A stretch of DNA of 64,000 nucleotides from JAKLIX01 sp964605655 (GTDB taxonomy: Bacteria; Bacteroidota; Bacteroidia; Bacteroidales; CAIXZF01): contig CAZSDK010000015.1 of the NCBI GenBank assembly GCA_964605655.1, positions 42,162 through 106,161 on the forward strand, read 5' to 3'. This document shows, one piece after another, positions 7,170 to 14,017 of the stretch. Position 1 is the stretch's first letter. The number at the start of each line of letters is the position of its first letter. A model generated the notes under the pieces. That model made no database searches. It saw only the letters and a list, made by a program, of their open reading frames with translations, and was not told the DNA's origin. Position numbers and translations under genes: made by a program.

Positions 7170-9152
7170 TTAATGTTGTGATTGAAAATGCAAGGTAACT
7201 CCCAGTTGCACAGACCTTCCGGGCATAGGATAATATTTGACGACCTGGTAAGATGCATCCCAACAGTTTTCGAGTTTCAGCTGTAGGGAACATCCATATT
7301 TATTCTTATGGAACCCATCCCACCTTAACAGGGCATTTCCCACGATATAAGCAGGAACATACTGGGAGTTGTCGCGGGTAATGAATACTTTTCCATTGTA
7401 GATATGCTGATATTCCAGGATCAGGTTCTTTAGTCCCGCTCTGATTATCGAATGGGTCTTATAGGCGGGAGTATAAATCAGCTGTTTCCCCTTGCTTTCA
7501 TCGTTGGAATAAAGCGCGTGGGTATTCAACGAGGACGACCTGGTCAACTGAAGCTTCAGGTCGACCCTGAAGTGATCCCACCGGCCTGAATATTCCATAC
7601 CGGCATCAATCCCCCTGATGACCACCTCCCTTGCATTTTCAGCCACCCAATAGGATGAAGAGGCAGGCACCCAGGTGATCATGTTCCGTATCCGGGTATA
7701 AAACAGGCTCGTGTTGACCAACAGTTGGTGGCGATCAGTATGAAAGAGGGTCAGATGGCCTCCGGTTTCTGCATTCCATCCGTCTTCCGGATTCAAATCC
7801 CTGTTACCGCCGGGTATCCAGAAGAGATCATTCAGACTTGGATAGCGGTAGATCCTTGAGACTCCCCCGTTCCATTCAAGGTAAGGTCCGCACTTCCCCC
7901 GGAAGCCCAGGTAAGGGGTCACCGGCACCCTGAAATCACGCAGCCATACCTGGCGAAGGTTAAACATGATGATCCAACGTTCTTTGTCGAATGACTTTTT
8001 CAGGGAAAGATAGGCCGCAGCCTGTCCCTGTTCGTTGTAACCCCCGTAGTCACCCACGTTGACAGCCTGCCAGTCAAGGTCCAGTCCGGCTGTCAACCGT
8101 AAATCGTACCACGCGAGTTTTCGATCATAACTGATTTCTCCCTGCGTGCTGTGATTTCTGATCTTTGAGTCGATCAGGAACCAACCGTCGGAAAGTTGTT
8201 CCGTATAGTGAAGATCATCGTGAAAAGAGGCTATTCCTGCAGAAAGCAAACCTTTGCCTGACTGGTGTTTCCATCGGGCAGCAAACCTTATTGACTGATC
8301 AAAGCGGTCCGCATTCTGATTGGCAGAGGTGACAGAAGCCGGTATCTCTCTGTCGGACCTCTGCCACCAGGCATGAAAATCGATACGGTCCTTTTCCCAG
8401 GTCCTGCTGAGGCTTTGCAGCACACCGGTCTGCATGACGGAGGCATGCTGTCTTTTAAAGGTCTCATCACCAAGAGAGTATGGAAAATCGTTGTCTTTCT
8501 GAAGATGAAGGATGGCAGTACTGGAGCACCAGTTGTGTTGTTGCAGGGTCAATCTGGCATGTTGTATCCTTTCTCCGAAACTCCCGATATTCGCGCCGGC
8601 ACTCAGCCTGGTTCCCGGCAGAGCTCCCGGATCAGATGAAAGGAATACCCCGCCACCCATGCTTCCGCTACCGTAAAGAGATGAAGAACCACCATACCTG
8701 ATCTCTGCTTTATCGAAAAGGAATACCGGTACCAGGGAAAGATCCATCATTCCTGATCCGGGTGGGTTCAACTCAAATCCTTCCCAAAAAATACCGGATT
8801 GGTCTGATGACGTCCCTCTCAGGCTCAGAGTTGCCAGGTTGCCGGCTCCATAATCCCTCACATACAGGACCGATCCCTGGCTCAGAAGGGCAGACAGATC
8901 ATCTGCCCCCGCCATCACCATCGTGGTACTATCGAAACGTTCAAGGGTCTGCCCGACCCCGAAAGGCTGATCCTTGACCCCTGTCACCTCGATGCCGGTG
9001 ATCAGGCTGCTGCTGTCGATGTTCGCATTCTGTGAGAAAAGACGGGCAGGCTCAAGGAAGCAACAAAGCAGAAGGAATAACAATATCCTTCCGGTCACTG
9101 TCACATGCTTTCTTTGAAACACTCTGTTCTTTATGACATCAGAAAGGTCCAT
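7170..9152 (-). CDS. btuB: TonB-dependent vitamin B12 receptor (BtuB-like)
   Basis: A 660-residue outer-membrane receptor. A signal sequence (about residues 20-41, ending LFSQ) precedes a plug domain (residues 50-180) with the family motif LSLRGTSSDQSGIFWEGFELNPPGSG and IRYGGSSSLYGSGSMGGGVFLSS, then a 22-strand barrel ending in an aromatic residue near the C-terminus (VTLHFQSQH). Length is close to E. coli BtuB. The cobalamin riboswitch lies about 100 bases upstream of the start, and the BtuG-like lipoprotein follows, which makes B12 or another corrinoid the likely ligand. Residues binding cobalamin are not identifiable by eye. No BtuCDF transporter genes are in the window. Confidence 0.88.
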   Translation of the reverse strand: MDLSDVIKNRVFQRKHVTVTGRILLFLLLCCFLEPARLFSQNANIDSSSLITGIEVTGVKDQPFGVGQTLERFDSTTMVMAGADDLSALLSQGSVLYVRDYGAGNLATLSLRGTSSDQSGIFWEGFELNPPGSGMMDLSLVPVFLFDKAEIRYGGSSSLYGSGSMGGGVFLSSDPGALPGTRLSAGANIGSFGERIQHARLTLQQHNWCSSTAILHLQKDNDFPYSLGDETFKRQHASVMQTGVLQSLSRTWEKDRIDFHAWWQRSDREIPASVTSANQNADRFDQSIRFAARWKHQSGKGLLSAGIASFHDDLHYTEQLSDGWFLIDSKIRNHSTQGEISYDRKLAWYDLRLTAGLDLDWQAVNVGDYGGYNEQGQAAAYLSLKKSFDKERWIIMFNLRQVWLRDFRVPVTPYLGFRGKCGPYLEWNGGVSRIYRYPSLNDLFWIPGGNRDLNPEDGWNAETGGHLTLFHTDRHQLLVNTSLFYTRIRNMITWVPASSSYWVAENAREVVIRGIDAGMEYSGRWDHFRVDLKLQLTRSSSLNTHALYSNDESKGKQLIYTPAYKTHSIIRAGLKNLILEYQHIYNGKVFITRDNSQYVPAYIVGNALLRWDGFHKNKYGCSLQLKLENCWDASYQVVKYYPMPGRSVQLGVTLHFQSQH

Positions 9153-9249
9153 ACCTCGGCTTATTCACCTGTTGTCAGTCTGTACCTCCGGGAACGATGA
9201 AAAAGTTTTTTAGACCTGATCATGCCTTTTCTCCCGAAAGCACTGAATA

Positions 9250-9440
9250 CACAATGCAATGGCAGGTCTTCTGACTTACTCTCCTTTTAATGTCTTCCCA
9301 CCCAAAAGGCAGTGACAAAGGGTATTAAAAGGCTATATAGAGCTTACAGCAGCGGGTACTGTTCAGGAATTTCCCTTCGCAGGGATCACCTGATTCCCTT
9401 TTCACGTGTTGCCGGGGACCGGCTCACGCACCATTGCTTT
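9250..9440 (-). ncRNA. Cobalamin riboswitch
   Basis: On the minus strand the closing P1 stem is formed by GCAATGG (9437-9431) and CCATTGC (9262-9256). Inside are the B12 box GTCAGAAGACCTGCC (near 9275-9261), the GGGAATCAGGTG segment and the TGAACAGTACCCGCTGC segment of the conserved core. The order matches the AdoCbl-class riboswitch. It controls the downstream btuB-like/btuG-like pair, most likely by repressing expression when B12 is plentiful. About 100 bases of leader separate it from the btuB start and would contain the expression platform. Confidence 0.92.
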
Positions 9441-9441
9441 G

Positions 9442-9449
9442 CAAAAGTA
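9442..9449 (-). promoter_or_regulatory. -7 box driving the cobalamin riboswitch transcript
   Basis: TACTTTTG on the minus strand matches TAnnTTTG and ends immediately before the riboswitch 5' stem, which is where transcription should start. No good TTG at -33 was found. Confidence 0.5.
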
Positions 9450-9532
9450 CGAATTTCAAAGCTTCGACTGTTGGAACCTGATCTTTTTTAAACAAATACA
9501 TGATGGTTTATCAAAGCAGGTCAGAGTATTAT

Positions 9533-9540
9533 TATTTTTG
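9533..9540 (+). promoter_or_regulatory. Putative -7 box of the small basic protein gene
   Basis: TATTTTTG matches TAnnTTTG and lies 20 bases before the ATG at 9561. The -33 element is not evident. Confidence 0.4.
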
Positions 9541-9560
9541 AGGCTGTACAGCATGAGGAG

Positions 9561-9815
9561 ATGAAGTACAAATCAGTGGCAAGGTGGTTAAGTGTGGTGA
9601 TGATTTTGGGCAGCATGTTTATGTATGCACCGGAGCTTTCTGCGTCCGCCCGTCCAAGATACAGACACATCACCCATAGCGGTTATCACAAAGGCAAACA
9701 TCACCGCTATAAAAAAAGATCCCACAGAAGTTACAGAAAGAGGTTCTCAAGAAATACCAGCACAGTACCAAAAGGTTATAAGATAGAGAATCCCAGACAT
9801 TTCAAGGTATGGTAA
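9561..9815 (+). CDS. Small secreted basic protein, function unknown
   Basis: An 84-residue protein with a signal peptide (residues 1-29, ending LSASA) and a mature part of about 55 residues that is very rich in Arg, Lys, His, Tyr and Ser (HHRYKKRSHRSYRKRFSR). There is no Cys and no known domain. Its stop codon overlaps the start of the following lipoprotein hydrolase by seven bases, so the two are likely translationally coupled. The basic, His-rich mature chain could bind an anionic polymer, nucleic acid or metal, or be an unusual antimicrobial-like peptide; none of this is shown. Confidence 0.6.
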   Translation: MKYKSVARWLSVVMILGSMFMYAPELSASARPRYRHITHSGYHKGKHHRYKKRSHRSYRKRFSRNTSTVPKGYKIENPRHFKVW

Positions 9816-10918
9816 GAAAAAGCATCCGGTCATTCTGCTTTTTGGGCCTGATGATGACCCTGGCCTCCTGTCACGTGGTCCGGTTCTTCTGGTGGAATTA
9901 TGCTGACATTCACGATGACAGGAAGTTCCCTTCAGTTGGGGTGCAAACCGCATCACCAGCCTTTGCATTTTTCAGGGATGACGAAAACCTGAGTCCGAAA
10001 GTACCGGCATCGGTGCAAGGTCGCTATTCTTCCTTCGACGACCTGCTGGAAGACAGCCGTACTGTAGCCTTTCTTGTCATCCGTAACGATACGATTTTAT
10101 ATGAACAGTACAGGGATGGTTACCGAGACGACTCTTTCATCCCTTCCTTTTCCGTGGTTAAGTCAGTGGTAGCTGCCCTGGTTGGCATTGCCGTGGAGGA
10201 GGGCACCATGGGCTCTGTTCATGACCCTATCACGAAATATCTGCCAGAACTCAGCAACCAGGGATACGACCCCATCACCCTGGAACATCTGCTGAACATG
10301 AGGTCAGGACTCAAATTCAAAGAATCATACGGAAGTCCTTTTGCCAAAATGCCCAAGTTTTACTACGGCCGCCACCTGAAACGATATGTGAAGCACGTGA
10401 AAGTGCAACATCCTCCCGGACAAGAATATGACTATCAAAGTATTAACACACTTTTACTGAGCCTGGCACTGGAAAAAGCCAGTGGCATGCCGGTGAACGA
10501 ATATCTTGAAACAAAGATGTGGATGCCTTTGGGTATGGAATCCGATGCCACCTGGAGCGTCGACAGTAAAAAAGATATGACCGTCAAGTCGTTTTGCTGC
10601 CTGAATGCCGTCGCCAGGGACTATGCAAGGTTTGGACGGTTATACCTGAAAAAAGGAAACTGGAATGGAAAGCAGGTACTGCCTGAAGAATGGGTAAATA
10701 CGACCCTGAATGCTGTTAACAACTCCCGTGATTCCGAACATTACCCCTATGTTTATTGCTGGAGGGTTCCTGAAAAGAATGTACTGTTCGCAAAAGGGGT
10801 TCTCGGACAGTACGTCTATCTCAACTTCGATAAAAACCTGATCATCGTACGGTTAGGAAAAGGAAACGGGCCGGTAAGGTGGTCTTACCTGTTCAAAGAG
10901 ATCACTTCACAGTATTAA
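9809..10918 (+). CDS. Beta-lactamase-fold serine hydrolase, lipoprotein
   Basis: A 369-residue member of the class C beta-lactamase/esterase family (penicillin-binding-protein fold). Lipobox LASC places a lipidated Cys at residue 21. The active-site tetrad SVVK (S115, K118) lies at the start of the central helix, and the second motif reads YQS in EYDYQSINTLLL, where Tyr is the general base. Length fits the family. Such proteins hydrolyse esters, peptides or cell-wall stem peptides; resistance activity cannot be claimed. It overlaps the small basic protein gene by seven bases and converges on the thioesterase gene. Confidence 0.85.
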   Translation: MVRKSIRSFCFLGLMMTLASCHVVRFFWWNYADIHDDRKFPSVGVQTASPAFAFFRDDENLSPKVPASVQGRYSSFDDLLEDSRTVAFLVIRNDTILYEQYRDGYRDDSFIPSFSVVKSVVAALVGIAVEEGTMGSVHDPITKYLPELSNQGYDPITLEHLLNMRSGLKFKESYGSPFAKMPKFYYGRHLKRYVKHVKVQHPPGQEYDYQSINTLLLSLALEKASGMPVNEYLETKMWMPLGMESDATWSVDSKKDMTVKSFCCLNAVARDYARFGRLYLKKGNWNGKQVLPEEWVNTTLNAVNNSRDSEHYPYVYCWRVPEKNVLFAKGVLGQYVYLNFDKNLIIVRLGKGNGPVRWSYLFKEITSQY

Positions 10919-10922
10919 AATA

Positions 10923-11417
10923 TCAAGGCAGAAAGGCATCAGGACCCGGGTAATCGAGTTGACTTTCTGCTCTTTCATCCGGGAAAGAAAAATAGCTGAT
11001 GAGACCCTCTGTACACAGTTCTCCATCAGAACTGAACAGGGAAACATGGATGACAGCGATGCTGCGCTTCATTTCCTCCAGCCTGGCAACCAGTTTGATA
11101 GCACCACTTCTCACAGGTACCGGCTTGCGGTAACGTATGTCCAGGCGGCTGGTCACCCCCCCTTTGCCAACAATGACTGAAAGGAACCAGGAGGCGATTT
11201 CGTCCATCAGTGTAGCCTGTATGCCTCCGTGTAGAATGTCTTTCCAGCCTTGATAGTCAGGGGAAGGATCCCACAGAGAAGTAATGGTATCCCCTTCCTT
11301 TTCGAATTTCATCCGCAACCCAATATGGTTGTGGGGCGAGCATCCGAAACAGTTATACCCTTCCCTGCCGGCGTAAGGGTTTCTCAAAAATGCACCGGTT
11401 TTACTTTTCGACTCCAT
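10923..11417 (-). CDS. PaaI-type hotdog-fold thioesterase
   Basis: A 164-residue hotdog-fold protein that probably hydrolyses an acyl-CoA. The family motif is present: L-H-G-G-I-Q-A-T-L-M-D-E near residue 64-75, in which the HGG start of the central helix and the following D/E are catalytic. An N-terminal CFGC (residues 23-26) in NCFGCSPHNHIGL is characteristic of the branch. The start overlaps the end of the MORN-repeat gene by 17 bases, suggesting the end of one transcript. Substrate unknown. Confidence 0.85.
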   Translation of the reverse strand: MESKSKTGAFLRNPYAGREGYNCFGCSPHNHIGLRMKFEKEGDTITSLWDPSPDYQGWKDILHGGIQATLMDEIASWFLSVIVGKGGVTSRLDIRYRKPVPVRSGAIKLVARLEEMKRSIAVIHVSLFSSDGELCTEGLISYFSFPDERAESQLDYPGPDAFLP

Positions 11418-12177
11418 TTTTGAAGGTCGTGGTTTTCTTCAGGGTACCGTTTTCATCAAATTCGGTCCATTTCCCCTCCTTCTGACCATTCACATACTGA
11501 CCGGAAATCTTTTCCTTTCCGTTCTCATGGTACTCCTTATAAAGACCATTCTGGACGCCTTTTACATAGATCTCTTCCTGTTGCTTGTTCCCATTGGCAT
11601 AAAGATAAACCTGAAGACCATCCAGGTCGCCGTTGACATAATTGTACTCGGCCACCGGCTTCCCTTCCGTAGAGTACCATTTGTCAGGTCCATCCTTCTT
11701 GCCCATCTTGTAAGCACACTCCTCCTGCAGTTTACCGGTGAGGTCATAATAGATTTTGTAGGGTCCGTGTTTAACGCCGTTCACATAATTGGTCTCAGAG
11801 GCCACTCTCCCCCCATACGTAAACCTCTTGCTGACGCCATCCACATTCCCACCTTTGTAATACTCTTCATAAAGCAGTGCCCCTCTTTCATCGATCCCCA
11901 GGGAGATCCCGTTTCTCACCCCAATGGTGTACACGTCTATTGACTTCACGGTACCAGCCTGGTGATAAGCAATCCAGACACCATCTTTCTTGTCATTTTT
12001 ATACACTCCGATGGCATAACTCCCCTTATCGCCGTCCTCTCTCCAGTAACCTTTTTTCAGTCCTTTGGCATCAGTACGGTTCAAGGTATCAGGCAGAGCA
12101 GGCTTTGCCGGGTTCTCCTGTGCTGCTCCGGTCAACACCCAGAGCAGGATTCCTGTGGCTATAAGTAACTTTTTCAT
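11401..12177 (-). CDS. Exported MORN-2 repeat protein (YwqK family)
   Basis: A 258-residue protein with a signal peptide (residues 1-19) and about eight MORN-variant repeats of roughly 22 residues, of the form G-x-x-x-G-x-W-x-x-Y-x-x-x-G-x-x-x-x (for example GKKDGPDKWYSTEGKPVAEYNY and GQKEGKWTEFDENGTL, each quoted in part). The family is sometimes named YwqK antitoxin, but a toxin-antitoxin role is not supported here: the protein is exported and no toxin gene adjoins it. It lies 15 bases downstream of the dehydratase gene. Confidence 0.8.
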   Translation of the reverse strand: MKKLLIATGILLWVLTGAAQENPAKPALPDTLNRTDAKGLKKGYWREDGDKGSYAIGVYKNDKKDGVWIAYHQAGTVKSIDVYTIGVRNGISLGIDERGALLYEEYYKGGNVDGVSKRFTYGGRVASETNYVNGVKHGPYKIYYDLTGKLQEECAYKMGKKDGPDKWYSTEGKPVAEYNYVNGDLDGLQVYLYANGNKQQEEIYVKGVQNGLYKEYHENGKEKISGQYVNGQKEGKWTEFDENGTLKKTTTFKNGVEK

Positions 12178-12192
12178 AATTAATATTTTATA

Positions 12193-13977
12193 CTATTGTT
12201 TTGACGCCGATTTGATATAATTGACCAGGCCTTTAGCGGCAAAAACACCCATCAGTTTGTCGGGTAAAGGTGCGAAACGGAACTCCTTACCGGCCACTTT
12301 AACCGAGCCATTCTTCATGTCAAGGACTACCTCATCGCCCTGGTGGTATGCCTCCACGACCTCGGGCAACACAATGATGGGAAGGCCTTGATTCACGGAA
12401 GAACGGTAAAAAATGCGGTTCACCGATTTCACGATGACTGCCTGAATGCCGGCATAGGAAAGACCTACCGAGGGATGTTCGCGGGAACTGCCACAACCAA
12501 AGTTGGCTCCTGCGATGATCACATCACCCGCTTTGACTTTTTCTGCAAACTGGTTGTCAAATCCTTTGAAAAGATAGGGAAGGATCTTGTCGCCTTCAGA
12601 ACTGTTGATGTTATACGTGAGATTTCCGGCAAACATCTGGTCGGTGTTAAGGTTATCAACATCAGCATAGTTCCAGACCCCTCCCGAATAACGGTCATCA
12701 CCCTCCGGGATGTCGACGGTCTTGCTCTGTTCCCTGGTAAAGGGATATTTGTCATTGGCCACGACACCCCTTGGATCGGTGATTTCACCGGCGAGTGCTG
12801 AATAGGCTACGGTTGCCGGTGAGGCCAGGTACACTTCCGATAGGCTGTTCCCCATCCTTCCTTTGAAGTTACGGTTGGCGGTGGAGATCACCACGGTATT
12901 GTCGGCAGGGATTCCCTGTCCTGTCCCCAGGCAAGGTCCGCAGGAAGGTGCCAGCACGCTGCCGCCGGCCTCCATAAAGATCTTGATGAGCCCTTCTTCC
13001 ATAGCAGTCAGATAGATATCCTGGGAGGCGGGAATGATGAGCAGCTGCAGATTCTTGGCCACTTTCTTCCCTTTGAGTATGGAGGCGGCGATGCGCAGAT
13101 CTTCCAGACGGCCGTTGGTGCAGGTCCCGACCAGGGCCTGGTGAAGTTTCTTTCCCTGAACCTCCGAAACTGCTTTCACATTATCGACATGATGCGGAGC
13201 CGCGACTACCGGAAAAACATCATTCAGGTTGATATGAATGACCTTCTTATATTCAGCCCCTTCATCAGCCCAGACGCCTTCTTTCTTTTCACCCAGGTAA
13301 CTCCATAACACCTCGTCTGAAGGGAATGTCGCGGTCTTGGCACCCATCTCCGAGGCCAGGTTGGCGATGGTCATCCTGTCGGATACACTCAGGGTCTGAA
13401 CACCAGGTCCGTGATATTCGATCGACATATAGTCGGCACCGTCAGAACCCATCATTCCGATGATCCATAATGCCAGGTCTTTTGCTGCCACTCCATCCTT
13501 AAGTTTTCCATCCAGATGGATCTTGACAGACTCAGGTACCCTGAACCAGGTCTCTCCCTGCTTCCAGAGCCCTGCGGTCTCCGTCCGGTCGATGCCGGCA
13601 GCAAAAGCATTGAAAGCGCCTGCTGTACACGTATGACTGTCGCTTCCCACCACAAGCATCCCCGGACGGGCATACAGGGCCATGATCTGATGACAGATGC
13701 CCTGTCCCACATCATGAAACTTTTCAACACCCTGTTCCTGGACCATCTCCCTGATCCTCAGGTAGTCGTTAGCTAGCTTGGAGTTGGTAGGCGGAGCATT
13801 GTGGTCGAGGGTGATCAGCAGCTGCTCAGGATATAATACCTTGGTACCGCCCATCTTCTGGAAGGTCTTTTCGATACTGGCCGTGTTATCATGGCTCAGT
13901 ACGATATCGGGTTTCTTAAAAACGATGCTTCCCACAGGTGCATCAAAAATCTTTTCAGCGAAGGTTCTCTGTGACAT
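12193..13977 (-). CDS. Fused LeuC-LeuD aconitase-family hydro-lyase
   Basis: A 594-residue enzyme joining the large and small subunits of the isopropylmalate dehydratase/homoaconitase family. The large-subunit part (residues 1 to about 425) has GSDSHTCT, GTCTNGR and SCGPCLG, the last two giving the three Cys ligands of the 4Fe-4S cluster. The small-subunit swivel domain (about 430-594) has GANFGCGSSREHPSVGL. The order is large then small, in a single chain, unlike the usual separate leuC/leuD. Without leuA/leuB neighbours the substrate is open: 3-isopropylmalate, homocitrate, citrate or a dimethylmalate-type acid. It follows a YdiJ-like dehydrogenase by 40 bases, which favours a 2-hydroxyacid/oxoadipate context. 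Confidence 0.85.
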   Translation of the reverse strand: MSQRTFAEKIFDAPVGSIVFKKPDIVLSHDNTASIEKTFQKMGGTKVLYPEQLLITLDHNAPPTNSKLANDYLRIREMVQEQGVEKFHDVGQGICHQIMALYARPGMLVVGSDSHTCTAGAFNAFAAGIDRTETAGLWKQGETWFRVPESVKIHLDGKLKDGVAAKDLALWIIGMMGSDGADYMSIEYHGPGVQTLSVSDRMTIANLASEMGAKTATFPSDEVLWSYLGEKKEGVWADEGAEYKKVIHINLNDVFPVVAAPHHVDNVKAVSEVQGKKLHQALVGTCTNGRLEDLRIAASILKGKKVAKNLQLLIIPASQDIYLTAMEEGLIKIFMEAGGSVLAPSCGPCLGTGQGIPADNTVVISTANRNFKGRMGNSLSEVYLASPATVAYSALAGEITDPRGVVANDKYPFTREQSKTVDIPEGDDRYSGGVWNYADVDNLNTDQMFAGNLTYNINSSEGDKILPYLFKGFDNQFAEKVKAGDVIIAGANFGCGSSREHPSVGLSYAGIQAVIVKSVNRIFYRSSVNQGLPIIVLPEVVEAYHQGDEVVLDMKNGSVKVAGKEFRFAPLPDKLMGVFAAKGLVNYIKSASKQ

Positions 13978-14017
13978 ATCTCATGTAATTTTTTTGCTGT
14001 GCAAAGAAACGAAATTT

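Noticed and set aside
9809..10918. Serine hydrolase as an antibiotic-resistance beta-lactamase
   Set aside because: The fold and SxxK motif are shared with esterases and peptidases; nothing specific points to beta-lactam hydrolysis.
11401..12177. MORN protein as an antitoxin of a toxin-antitoxin pair
   Set aside because: The YwqK name suggests it, but the protein has a signal peptide and no toxin gene is next to it.
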